Source of the DNA: Mesostigma viride
Taxonomy: Eukaryota; Streptophyta; Mesostigmatophyceae; Mesostigmatales; Mesostigmataceae
Direction of reading: 5' to 3'
Assembly: GCA_009746045.1 (NCBI GenBank)
Contig: RPFO01000310.1
Location: 4,408,817-4,464,816, forward strand
Length of the DNA stretch: 56,000 bases
The first letter of the stretch is position 1; each line of letters opens with the position of its first letter. Positions 1-9,252 of this stretch are shown here, piece by piece. Under the pieces are notes generated by a model that saw nothing but the letters and a program-made list of their open reading frames with translations, was not told the origin of the DNA and searched no databases. Position numbers and translations under genes: made by a program.

Positions 1-306
1 AAACTTCATGCAGTCCCGGCTTTGAGTCCCCTACCCAACATTAGCAAACTGGTTACACGCCTCCGTTGGATGAGTCATGGGGTACCAACTTTTGACTAGG
101 TACCTTTCATCCCTGTTTGATCCAAAGCAAGAAGGGGCCATGGGAACCCCCCTTCTCTTGTTGCCTTGAAAGGCAGGCCACAGGTTCATTCAAACTGCTC
201 ACTGCCCAGGAGAGTAGACCTAGCAACTACTGTGGGTGTAATAAAGCTTCGAAATATCAAATGCATAGGGGCTGCAGTAGGGCTGCCTCATGGACCAGTG
301 GCCACA
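1..306. other. Unassigned DNA at window start
   Basis: No gene or element could be recognised. A CTCCGTTGGATGAG stretch near 61-75 resembles the LINE 3'-end motif seen elsewhere in the window, so this is probably also repeat debris. Confidence 0.4.
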
Positions 307-1490
307 GATTAATTAATTAATTAATTAAAATCATAGCTCCGTGGGGAGCATATGTAACACATAGCCCTGAGAAAGGGGCATCTATGGGTTTGTAATACAA
401 TCAGGGCGACAACCTGCAGGTGTAGGATGTACAACTATCACCTGCTCTGGGTGCACTAGGTGCACCTGCACCTCCATGATGGTTCATGCCTCCTAAACAA
501 GCACAGGCACCCAGGGGGGGCTTGAGGAGAGGGCCTAGAAGGCCTGCATGACATATGGGGTGGAAGGTATGTGGCTAGGCTATAGCTAGGGTACACATGG
601 CCTCTCAGCAGGGAGTAACTCCCTGCATGGGCAAAGCATGACTCGACATTGCTACGGCTATTGCAAGGGCGGGTGTGGGCCCATCACGTAGGCATACATG
701 GCCACGTCACTAAGCTTTCTAGTCTACACTACTGCTATATATTCCCTAGGCTGGGGTGGCTGGGGTGGCTGGGGTTGCAGGGGTCGCCTGCCAGGGCTTG
801 TGGGCGACGTAGATGTCCGCCCCCTTCCAGTAGACCGGCTTCTGCCCCGCCGTCTGCCGAAGCTGGAGGTAGGTCGGCCATAACTCCCGTCGCCGTTGTT
901 GCTGCGTCAAGGTCAAGTCGTCGTCCAGCGTGTAGGCGGTCCCCCCAAGCCGCTTGCGACACTTGAGGAACCGGCCATCTTATCCGCCATGGTGTCAAAG
1001 GTGAGGAGCAAGGGGGAGGGGCCGGCCTTACCCCGCGAGCGGGGAAGGCGGGTCACCCCCCGCGGCTAGCCCTTACCAGTGATAGCCATGGGGACAAGGA
1101 TTTTGTTCTCAAACGCCAGGGCAAGGGTCTCGGAGGTCTCGTCCTGCAGCGGGTCGAAGTGCTTGACTATGACGTTAAGGCTGCGCTTGGCGAGCTCGGC
1201 CTCCTCGCGAAGGTCCAGCGTCTGCTGCTTAAGCTGGGCGGCGACGGCGGAGGTGGTGGAGGTGGCGTGTTGCTTAAGCATGTCCGCCCAGGTCGGGATG
1301 GGAGGAGCATCGCCGGCAGGGCCAGCAGGGGCTGGCCGAGCGGCGATCGATGTCCTTCACCGCCTGAGCAGTGATGCCGGCGGTGTTCTGCAAGCATTCG
1401 ATGGCTATGGCATTGTCCTGCAGGCGCTTGTCGATGGCGAGAAGCTGGGCCGTGAGGGCGTCGGTTGTGGCCACAGATAGGCTTGGTTCG
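307..1490 (-). mobile_element. Half-LINE copy 1: ORF1-like region + 3' UTR + (TTAA)n tail
   Basis: Read on the minus strand, a decayed ORF1-like coding region (about 1490 to 760) runs straight into a 3' UTR (about 740 to 330) and an ATTAATTAATT tail (329-307). No ORF2 lies between. The coding part shows a coiled-coil stretch (QLKQQTLDLREEAELAKRSL, around 1230-1170), a LINE ORF1-type RRM-like region and a C-terminal stretch with LTLTQQQRR-type residues. That order is typical of LINE-1-like ORF1 proteins, which are RNA-binding chaperones of retrotransposition. Frameshifts break it. The 3' UTR matches that of the copies at 4637-6565 and 9253-10920. It is non-functional as it stands. Confidence 0.65.
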
Positions 1491-1496
1491 ACTCAT

Positions 1497-1830
1497 TTAG
1501 AGGCGCCAGTTTGGGAGAATATAAAGGCCTCTCCTGTCCAAAGTCTGAGGGGGTTTAGGGGCATACCCAGGGCTCATCAACACACCCCGGGCCGCAAACC
1601 TTCAATGAAGTGCGTACGTTCAACATTTGCATATGAATCCCTAGCTTGCATGAGCGCGTTGACCAGCCCAAATTGTAGAGAATATGCCCCTGTACTGACA
1701 AAAACTGTGGTAAATTTATTTTGGACTGGATCCTCGGAATCCAAGGTCATTCTATCACAACAATTGCAACTCACGTACTGCAACATGTGCCGGCGTGAAT
1801 GAAAAGTGCGAATGTAGCCGCCTGATCACA
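1497..1830 (-). other. Unassigned stretch with an unrecognised coding-like fragment
   Basis: No element boundary was recognised. A 69-residue minus-strand open frame (1786-1577) has a balanced, protein-like composition (for example TTVFVSTGAYSLQFGLVNAL), but I do not recognise it. It could be a fragment of a host gene or of a LINE open frame caught between repeats. Confidence 0.25.
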
Positions 1831-1906
1831 TATTAATTAATTAATTAATTAATTAATTAATTAGGAACATAACTCCGTTGGGAGTATCTGTAGCACATAG
1901 CCCAGA
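1831..1906 (-). repeat. Truncated LINE 3' end with (TTAA)n tail, minus orientation
   Basis: A TTAATTAA tract (1831-1863) is followed by AACTCCGTTGGGAGT, the reverse complement of the 3' hairpin that ends the LINEs and half-LINEs here, and by the TATCTGTAGCACATAGCCC block. This is a severely 5'-truncated insertion. Confidence 0.7.
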
Positions 1907-1907
1907 G

Positions 1908-4150
1908 CCCGACCTGGCCCGCAAGCTGGACGGCGCGGTCACCAGCATGCTGCGTTCCATTTTCAGAGTAGGATATGCTGCTCATGTCCGCAATGAGGAC
2001 CTGTACCAGGGCATGCCCTATATCACCAGCACCATTAATGTCCATCTTCCCAGTAAAAGTCCTAAATTTAGGACCAATTGGAATTAAAAAATATATATGC
2101 AAACATTAAAATTTGACCCTGGCATTCGTGCCCATGACAGATAACACACTTTTTTAGTTTCTATCAAAAACCTGGGGTCAAATAATTACATTTAGTGCAT
2201 GAATGGGTCCTGCCACCTGCCAGACCTCAAAGCGCGAATTTGGCCAAAATGTGGGTTTTAGGACCATTAGGACCAATTATTGTCAACGCATGACCATGCT
2301 ATCCACACGGTCCCTTGAGCATCTTACAAGCGCTAGGGGACCCTACGAGGCCTTGGGATGGCGGGGCAGCGTATAACAAGGCCATACCCTGCTGTGGCTG
2401 CCTCTATATATACGCGTGATTAACGGTGTCACAGATGGTGCAGGTAATGCAATATAGGGTTGCATGGTTGCTGAGGTTGCCCGGCTTGAACATGGCCCAC
2501 CCCTTGCGGTAAAATTTCTCTAAGCATATGCCAAACCTTCTTTGACATCACGGACATGCTGGCCACCACCCAGCGATGAAAAAACATTGCATTTGCATTG
2601 CAACTAACACATGAATGCAGCCAAATCAAGTTACAAAACAACGTTGTGCTAACATGCAACGCTTTGTGAGCGAATTCAGGGTGCATGTAACACGTAAACC
2701 ATACTGTATATACTGTCTGAGAACACCCTGAACGACTGCAGGCCATAGGACCATGGTTTATAACTAACACATGAGTAAAACTGCTCTTACGCATGTGTGT
2801 TTTAGCTGCAGCGGAGACGTAGAAAATTGTATGACGTAAACCAACTATGTGTGACAGTTATGTGCACAGAGAGCGTCCCCTCTTTTTAGGCATAGCTGGC
2901 TGACTCAAAACACCACGACAGCGTTGCCAGTTACACTCATGATCTAGGACAACCCGGCACTTACCTGCTACTTACGTCGCCTCATTCCAGATGGTTGCAA
3001 AAAAGTCGCTGAAATCCGCAGCGAGGTCAGCTTTCCGAGAGCTGAGCGCACCAAAGCTGGCCAACCGGTTCGACAATGATATAAACCACGCTTGTGCTGC
3101 GTTCTAGGTCCAAGAAATACCGAAAGTGAAGACCTATAAGGTGCGCTCGCTGCCCAGCCTGAACGTCCCTAATTAAAACATGGTCGACAATGGAAATCGG
3201 GCAAGAATATCACGGCCCAGGCGCTCCCATGTCAAATACTCCGTTTCTAAACTCCAGACTATAGTAAAAATCGTCCACAAAAATTTCCTGGCTTGATTCG
3301 CACCACCATTGCTAATACACTAACATGTTTGTGCCAAAATCGACCCTCCGCGAGCAGGCGATCTGCGACCCATTTGTGTTGTGCCGCTGTGATACAGCGC
3401 TACACATAAAAACTTGCGCAGAAAATATTCACAGCCTTTAAGCATAACTAACAACCTTTCGTTTTTGCTACTGGGCGCCCGAAATGATAAACGCACGTGA
3501 AAACGCCGGCCACGATTGTCAGGTCGCCATATCCACCTCACTTCATTCCCGCACCCACTTTTTCGCTCCAAAATCGGTTATATTTTTGGTCGAGGTACCT
3601 ACTTTCCCGCCATTATACCCGGTACCCGGGTACGGAATCCGGGTATACCATGTGCCGGTACCACGGGTCGGGTACATCATGCCGGGTACGGTCCACATGG
3701 GGTACGGTCCATATAGTGACCCCCCCCCCCGGTACCTCGGTTATAGTGACCACTAGGACGATTTAGGACAAAGTCCTAAATTTAGGACCGTGGGATGATT
3801 AACATTAAGCAACGACGCCTGCAGCTAGTAGGGCACCTAGCTCGCACCAACCAGGTAGACACCTCACGTGGCCCCCGGCCGCAGGACTGCGACCAGCGCC
3901 CAGCTAGCCTGGCCGGCACCTCCTGACGTGGGCTGGGCCCAGTGATGTTAGACGCCGCAAGGCCCACACCTTCAAAGAACAGCTAGTAGAGGACATGGGG
4001 GGCCTAGGCCTCTCCGTGATTTGGAACAAGATGATGGACCGTCCATCATCTGCCTTGAAGGCCAAGTGGGCCCAGGTCATAGAGGACAACGAGCCCCCCC
4101 CAGTGGGGAAGCGCCCGCGTGTGCAATCCCGTGGGAGGCACGCCAGATAG
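1908..4150 (+). pseudogene. LINE ORF2 C-terminal fragment, split by a TTAA element
   Basis: The part before the insertion (1908-2034) encodes a LINE reverse transcriptase C-terminal stretch with LDGAVTSMLRSIF and RNEDLYQGMPYITS. This corresponds to the region just after the RT thumb in non-LTR retrotransposons. The part after the insertion (from 3805) begins with QRRLQLVGHLAR, the usual continuation (…R.L…GH.AR), and later shows WNKMMDRPSSALKAKW and a Lys/Arg-rich tail ending in a stop at 4148-4150. The two parts are in the same frame once the 2039-3804 element and one TTAA are taken out. Around 3920 the frame changes, so the ORF2 copy was already decayed or drifted afterwards. It is 5' truncated at 1908. 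Confidence 0.75.
2039..3804. mobile_element. TTAA element E (piggyBac-like, non-autonomous, 1766 bp)
   Basis: It is flanked by TTAA at 2035-2038 and 3805-3808. Its ends are imperfect inverted repeats: the left begins TGTCCATCTTCCCA and the right, reverse-complemented, begins TGTTAATCATCCCA. Just inside each end lies the palindrome GTCCTAAATTTAGGAC (2057 and about 3770-3786). No transposase or convincing gene is seen inside. The right part (3594-3750) is dense in GGTACC/GGGTACGG words, including a poly-C run. The strongest evidence is functional: deleting the element with one TTAA rejoins a LINE ORF2 in frame. The TTAA target and end structure suggest piggyBac-type cut-and-paste mobilisation in trans. 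Confidence 0.8.
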
Positions 4151-4340
4151 CTCCCCTAGGGCAGCGTGCGGCTGCCTAGATAGATGTTGTAGTTAGAATG
4201 CTGTTAGATAGATGTAGTATGTAGCCAATGTAGATAGATTAGACCGGTAGGACTGTTTGCACCCATCCATCCATCCATCGGGGTTAATGCTCCGTGACTC
4301 CCCAACGGGAGCACGAGTCTAATTAATTAATTAATCAATA
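4151..4340 (+). repeat. LINE 3' UTR, 3' hairpin and tail
   Basis: This follows the ORF2 stop. It contains TAGATAGATGTAGTATG-type repeats, a CATC run (4265-4280), then GCTCCGTGACTCCCCAACGG-type hairpin sequence (4288-4316) with stem CTCCC/GGGAG and loop CAAC, and an AATTAATTAATTAAT tail (4321-4336). It defines a complete LINE 3' terminus. Confidence 0.7.
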
Positions 4341-4360
4341 GCCCAGAGAGGGGGCATGAA

Positions 4361-4625
4361 AACTTAAATTAAATTATAACATGCCTCCGTTGGGAGATCA
4401 TGTAGCACAGATTCCTTGATGGATGGTGGAGTGGAGAGAGCCGCGTAATCTAACTAACCTAACGCTAATCTATCTAGTCTAGAAAAATATCCTAACTACC
4501 CTACTCATCAAAACGCCTCCTCCTCTTGGGGGGAGGTGGCTTGCCCACAGGGTCGGGCGTGTGAGCCTTGACAATCTTCTGCCACCGCGTCTTGTTCTGC
4601 ATGGCAGTCCAAAGAAGGGAGAGAG
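4361..4625 (-). pseudogene. LINE ORF2 C-terminus and 3' end, second LINE family
   Basis: On the minus strand the open frame from 4611 encodes WTAMQNKTRW, a basic IVKAHTPDPVGKPPPPKRRR-like tail, and a stop at 4503-4501. A 3' UTR, the hairpin CTCCCAACGGAG (around 4395) and an AATTTAATTTAAG tail follow. The same C-terminus occurs on the plus strand at 8994-9104 and, interrupted, at 7054-7680. It is 5' truncated to about 265 bp, as is common for LINE insertions. Confidence 0.7.
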
Positions 4626-4636
4626 AGAGGGGGGGC

Positions 4637-6565
4637 ATTAATTAATTAATTAATTAATTAATTAATTAATTAATTAATAGACACGTGACTGCGTCACGTG
4701 AGCATAAGTCCTCAGTGGGAGGGGAACATGGGATGGAATGGATGGTGTAAGGTATCTAGGTCCTAGTGACAGGGGCATATTCGATCATGAGCCTATAATA
4801 CATTCTAAGCTACTTCCTGGCTCCTGCAAGGGTGGGAATGTAAACGACCCTTGCTCTAGGTGCCCCAGGACACCTGCAGCCCCATGATCTATCAAGCTAT
4901 GCCCAGCTAAGGGGGAGCCTGTCATGGGGGGGAAGATCAGCATAATAACTATGTAGGAGCTAGGGCATGGCTTCTCAGCAGAGAGTGACTCCCTGCATGG
5001 GCACTGGATAAAATTTTAAATAAAGCTAGGCATCATCTGGAGTGTGGCTCATCAGCATAGGCACACATGTACATGACTAAAAAGGCTAGGCCTCAGCTGG
5101 CCTGTAGTGCCTGTAGCGGTAGGCGGGCATGTACAAGGCCACGGTCTAACTATTCTACACTACTGCTGCTGTCTTCCCCTAGGCTGGGGCGTCTGGAGTC
5201 GCTGGGGCCGCGGTGGTCGAGGGGGTCGCGTGCCAGGGCTTGTGGCCGACGTAGATGGCCGCCCCCTTCCAGTACACCGGCTGGCCCGCCTTGGTAGTGC
5301 CGGAGCTGTCCAGAGGTATATAGGTCGGCCATAGCTCCCGTCGCCATTGTTGCTGCGCCAGGGTCAAGTCGTCGGCCACGGTGAATTGGGAGTGTTCTCG
5401 AGCCGCTTGCGGCGTCTGAGAAACGAAATCTTGTCCGCTGGGCTCTCAAAGATGAGAAGAAGCGGAGGCGCCCCTGCCTTACTACCCCGCGCGCGGGCCG
5501 GAGGCGGTGGGCGGTCAGCTTAATCTCACCTAGGAGGCCCATGCGATCAAGGATCTTGCTCGAAAACGCACGTGCAAGCTTAATTCTCGGAATTCTCGCC
5601 TTCCTCCATGTCGAAGTTCTTGAGTATGGCGTTGAGGCTGCGCTTGGCGAGCTCGGCCTCCTCGATCGCGGAGGTCAAGCGTCTGCCGCTGGAGCTGGGC
5701 TGCGACGGCGGAGGTGGTGGAGGTGGTGTGTTGCTTAAGCATGTCCGCCCAGGTCATGCATGATGGAAGGAGCATCGCCGGCCAGGCCAACAGCTGGGGC
5801 TGGCTTGCATGGCGGCAATGTCCTTCACAGTGCCTGGGCGGTGAGGCCTGCGGTGTTCTGCAGGACCTCGATAGCGATGGCATTGTCCTTAAGACGCTGG
5901 TCGATGTCGCGGAGCTGGGCGGTGATGGAGTCGGTGGAGGCGGAGGGGGGGGCCGGGTGTGGAGGCGAGGAGGGTGGCGGTGGCGGTGGGGATGGTGCCA
6001 GGGGAGCTCAGCAGCCAGCGTGCGACCCACATGCAGCTGCCACGTCTGCAATTAGGGGCGTCACGTGCTGTGAGATGGCTTGAAGCAAGAATCTTGGAGG
6101 TGGAGGAGGAGGCTTAGGTGGATTCGGTCAAGGGGGAGGGGGCCCAAAGGTCCACGGCAGAGCGCTGAAGGATGGAAAAGAGGGCGGCGAGCTGAAGGCG
6201 GGGGCGGGACCAGTTGGTCAGGTTCTCAGGTCGGTGAGAAAACCGGCCGTCAGGAGTCCAGTGCGGAGGCACCTCCGCAGTTGAAGGCGCCGGCACAGGT
6301 CGAAAATGGAGGCGTGCGACCCATAAAAGACGAGCTGCAGTATCCGGATGGGTGGCATGTCGAAATAGCTGGGTCTGGCGTCGTCGAAGGTGGAAAATAA
6401 CCCGTCGACGTCAAAGTCGCGCTCAGACCAGCTCGGTTCACATATATCGGGATCACATATATAGTCTGTTAATTTATCGTCCGGCCCTGCCGCTCCAGCT
6501 TGTTCTTCAGCTCTGGCTCCAGCTAGCTTGTGGCCATTAGCTTGCACTTTAATTAGCCGACGCAC
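4637..6565 (-). mobile_element. Half-LINE copy 2: longest ORF1-like copy with tail
   Basis: Minus-strand layout: an N-terminal acidic region (6565-6218, with CDPDICEPSWSERDFDVDG), a Pro-rich segment (around 6000-5930), a coiled coil (around 5900-5650), an RRM-like region, a C-terminal region with LTLAQQQWRRELWPTY (around 5365-5320), then VYWKGAAIYVG, then the 3' UTR (about 5150-4680) and a long (TTAA)n tail (4678-4637). The order matches LINE-1-like ORF1p. No endonuclease or RT segment lies between ORF1 and the tail. Frameshifts break the frame in several places. It would depend on a full-length LINE's ORF2 for mobility. Confidence 0.65.
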
Positions 6566-7050
6566 GCTTCAGCCTACCTTTCTTACAGCTTAAGCTATGT
6601 GTAAGCCTACCTATGGTATTGCATGGTTGTATATGCCGGCACCCACAGTTTTGCGCCCCGGCACCATGCTGTGGAGAGAGCGCTCTGTGGTCTGCCGGCA
6701 CGTGTGCCCTGTGGCATGCATTGAGAGAACTGCTACTTGCGCCCTCCCTCGATCCTCGTAGTGTGTATAGCCTGGCCGGGTCAACTGATATTGTCCTAGG
6801 GGAAATCGGCCAAAAATAGCGTCTTTTCTATATTTAGCACATAACGGTCACATGGTGGGGGGTAGTACCCCCCCATGTGGTTGGAATTTTTTAAAAAATC
6901 ATATTAATTTATGGTCCCCCGTCATAACTGGATTTTTATCACATGCATATAGGTATGGTTTCCAGAAAAGTACGTGCACTTTTTGACCGTCATGTCCCCG
7001 CCCTTAAATTAAACTGAATGATCATGTCATGAATCCGTTGGGCGATCAGC
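6566..7050. other. Unassigned spacer with a small hairpin
   Basis: No coding signal. An inverted repeat lies at about 6850-6880 (CACATGGTGGGGGG, then CCCCCCATGTGG). A stretch at 7025-7045 (ATCCGTTGGGCGATCAG) is a decayed LINE 3'-end motif. Confidence 0.4.
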
Positions 7051-7271
7051 TAAGAGCCATGAAATTAAATTAAATTATAAATTATATTTAACATGACTCC
7101 GTTGGGAGACCATGTATAGCACGTATTCCCTTGCTTGGTGGATGTCCAGTTAGGTGGGCCAAGCCGCGAAACCTATACAACTATAAGCTTTTAAACTCTA
7201 ATAAGCTAATCTGGAAAAATCCTAACGTACTACACTACTCAGCTCATTTAGCGCCCCTTAATTCCGTGCCT

Positions 7272-7291
7272 GGGGGGGGGGGGGGGGGGGG
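7272..7291. repeat. Homopolymer G(20)
   Basis: Twenty consecutive G residues replace the short CCC/GGG stretch that encodes the PPPP of the LINE C-terminus in the related copies. Confidence 0.9.
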
Positions 7292-7352
7292 CTTGCCCAC
7301 GTCAGGGGCTGCATGCATGGCGTGTGCATGATCGAACCTGGACAATATGGAT

Positions 7353-7595
7353 GTTCACCTAAAATATTACCCTTTAAAAACTGAGGTAATTATGGGGTAA
7401 TTATGGGGTAAAATGGGGTGAACATGTACCACACAAGTAACTACCCCACTATTACCTTGGGTAATAGTAGGGTAATAGTGGGGTAATAAAATTACCCTAA
7501 AAATTAGCGGCAAATTACCCTGGTAAAAGTGGGGTAAATGTAGGGTAATTTCATACTGAAATTACCCCACTTTTACCCCACTATTACCCCAAGTT
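7353..7595. repeat. Foldback repeat of GGGGTAATA/TATTACCCC units
   Basis: Repeated TGGGGTAATA-type words in both orientations (for example ACCCCACTATTACC near 7445 and GGTAATAGTGGGGTAA near 7471) can pair with each other. A GTTCACC/GGGTGAAC pair lies near its left edge. It looks like a small foldback or MITE-like insertion in a LINE fragment. No target duplication could be fixed by eye. Confidence 0.5.
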
Positions 7596-7689
7596 GGAGC
7601 CCAGAGTGGGAAGACCTGCATGCCACCTCAACCTCTTGTTCTGCATAGCAGTCCAAGCAAGAGATCGAGGGAGGAAATGTGGTGTGATG

Positions 7690-8045
7690 CAAAACTTGGC
7701 TGGGACCACTAGGTCCGCCAGCAACTGCTGTGTATAGTTCATGGCAGGTTTACCGATCTTTCTAGGAATTACCGGCCGATCTTTCTAGGATCTTCTAGAT
7801 ACTTGCCCACGCTCCTTGTTATGATATGCTCACCATGTGGGTCTTATTGCACCCACAGAACTTGCCGGATCGTATATATCGTGTCCGATTGCTGCTGTGG
7901 CATGCCTCTGGCATGAAGGAGAAAGGGGGCCTCTCTGCCCTTTCTTTCTGTTGGGCACATAAAGGGATTAAAAGCACTCCGGTGCTCCGTGACTCCCAAA
8001 TGGGAGCACGAGTTTAATTAATTCTTATATTATTTATTAATTGTT
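7690..8045 (+). repeat. Unassigned DNA ending in a LINE 3' hairpin and tail
   Basis: The body (7690-7970) was not recognised. The end (7983-8035) is GCTCCGTGACTCCCAAATGG-type hairpin sequence followed by a TTTAATTAATT tail, the same 3' terminus as at 4288-4336, so this is probably the 3' UTR of a 5'-truncated plus-strand LINE. Confidence 0.5.
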
Positions 8046-8900
8046 AATTCTAGGATCTGTCCTTGGGGCCCGAGGCCAGGTCAGGATATGCCGCCCTGGC
8101 TGGCCAACTAGCCGCTGTGGGCCGGCCAGACCGAGGGCAGTGTCTACCTGACTGGTGCGAGCAAGATGTCCTACGAATGCTATCCTTCGCTATAGCTGCC
8201 TTTAGATTCTTGTCCGTACTGCGAGGCATACAATTATACAAAGACCTATGTGCATGCACGGAAAACCCTTTGCATTCACCCTGTCGAAGCATCCTGCATG
8301 GTAACCGTGGCCGTCCAGCCGGGCGGCCAACGTGTCCGTGAGCGTCGATCCATGCCTCGGCGCCGTGAGCACCGACTGACGACCAAGACTTGCTTGGAGA
8401 GCACTCGCTTGCGGTCCTTGCCCATGGTCCTTTGAACAAGTGCCAGTAGGGGTTGAGCGAACGTATAGCCTGGCCCAGGCGGCCAGGCCGATGTGAGTGT
8501 TCAGGCATCGTCGGCAGTGTCGGGGAGCATGCTCAGTCCCCAGCAGTTTGAAGCGATCACGGAATGGGACCTCCGTCCCGTCTAGCAGCCGTGGCTTCGG
8601 CGGGCAACTGCTAGGGCTCCCCAATCACCATTGACCGACGGCCTCAGTTTTGACACTAATCTCCAACCCCACCGCCTGCGCTTTCAAGCCCAGACATGCA
8701 GTCCAGCCAGGTCTGATCGAATGTGCTCGGGGCGCCCGATGAGGCCATGGTATCATCATCGATCCGCATAAATCAGGTCGGACAGGCAGTAACCGGCCAG
8801 GGCCACCGCCGCTGTGTTCGGATGTCGATCCAAGCGAGGCTCGAGCCCCTTAAGACCAGTAAAGCACGCACGTGCCTGGCGCATGACGTGATCCATGCAC
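8046..8900 (-). pseudogene. Decayed LINE reverse transcriptase fragment
   Basis: Minus-strand reading shows, in several frames, pieces typical of a non-LTR RT. There is a degenerate catalytic-box region with DDDTMASS (around 8755-8735), then GLKAQAVGLEIS followed by KTEAV (around 8690-8635), and a thumb-like LLDGTEVPFRDRFKLLG (around 8590-8530). The order (active-site box, 'GL.IS..KTE', 'DG…FK.LG') is that of LINE RTs. Frameshifts and stops show it is dead. Confidence 0.6.
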
Positions 8901-8902
8901 GA

Positions 8903-8980
8903 CAATTAATTATGAATTAATTAATTGATTATAGGAACATACCGCCGTTTGGAGTATATGTAGCACATATCCCGGTGCTA
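8903..8980 (-). repeat. LINE 3' end and tail, minus orientation
   Basis: An AATTAATTATGAATTAATTA-type tail is followed by a decayed hairpin (CCGCCGTTTGGAG) and the GTATATGTAGCACATATCCC block of the half-LINE 3' UTR. Confidence 0.6.
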
Positions 8981-8993
8981 CATATCCCTTCTT

Positions 8994-9250
8994 TGGACTG
9001 CCATGCAGAACAAGACGCGGTGGAAGAGGATTGTCAAGGCTCACACGCCCGACCCTGTGGGCAAGCCACCTCCCCCCAAGCGGAGGAGACGTTTTGATGA
9101 GTAGGGTAGTTAGGATTTTTCTAGACTAGCTAGATTAGCGTTAGGTTAGTCCGATTACGCGGCTCTCGCCACTCCACCACCCATCAAGGAAGTATGTGCT
9201 ACATGATCTCCCAACGAAGGCATGTTATAATTTAATTTAATTTTTTATTA
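8994..9250 (+). pseudogene. LINE ORF2 C-terminus and 3' end (second family), plus copy
   Basis: The open frame 8994-9104 encodes WTAMQNKTRWKRIVKAHTPD and a PPPPKRRRR-type basic tail ending at a TAG (9102-9104). The 3' UTR, a GTGCTACATGATCTCCCAAC hairpin region (9193-9215) and an AATTTAATTT tail follow. It is the best-preserved of the three copies of this terminus. Confidence 0.75.
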
Positions 9251-9252
9251 AT

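Larger units (their letters stand above)
7054..7680 (-). pseudogene. LINE ORF2 C-terminus (second family), interrupted
   Basis: The tail lies at 7054-7090 (AAATTAAATTATAAATTATA) and the CTCCGTTGGGAG hairpin at 7097-7108. The coding remnant for the WTAMQNK end is at about 7635-7655, as in 4361-4625. Between 7353 and 7595 the copy is interrupted by a foldback GGTAAT-rich repeat, and 7272-7291 is a 20-G run where the family has a short Pro-codon stretch. Confidence 0.6.

Noticed and set aside
649-1480. Plus-strand frames of 60-140 codons
   Set aside because: They are antisense to the half-LINE ORF1 region, whose minus-strand reading matches the sister copies.
3484-3766. Three overlapping 66-90 codon frames
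   Set aside because: They lie in the GGTACC-rich patch of element E in competing frames and show no conserved pattern.
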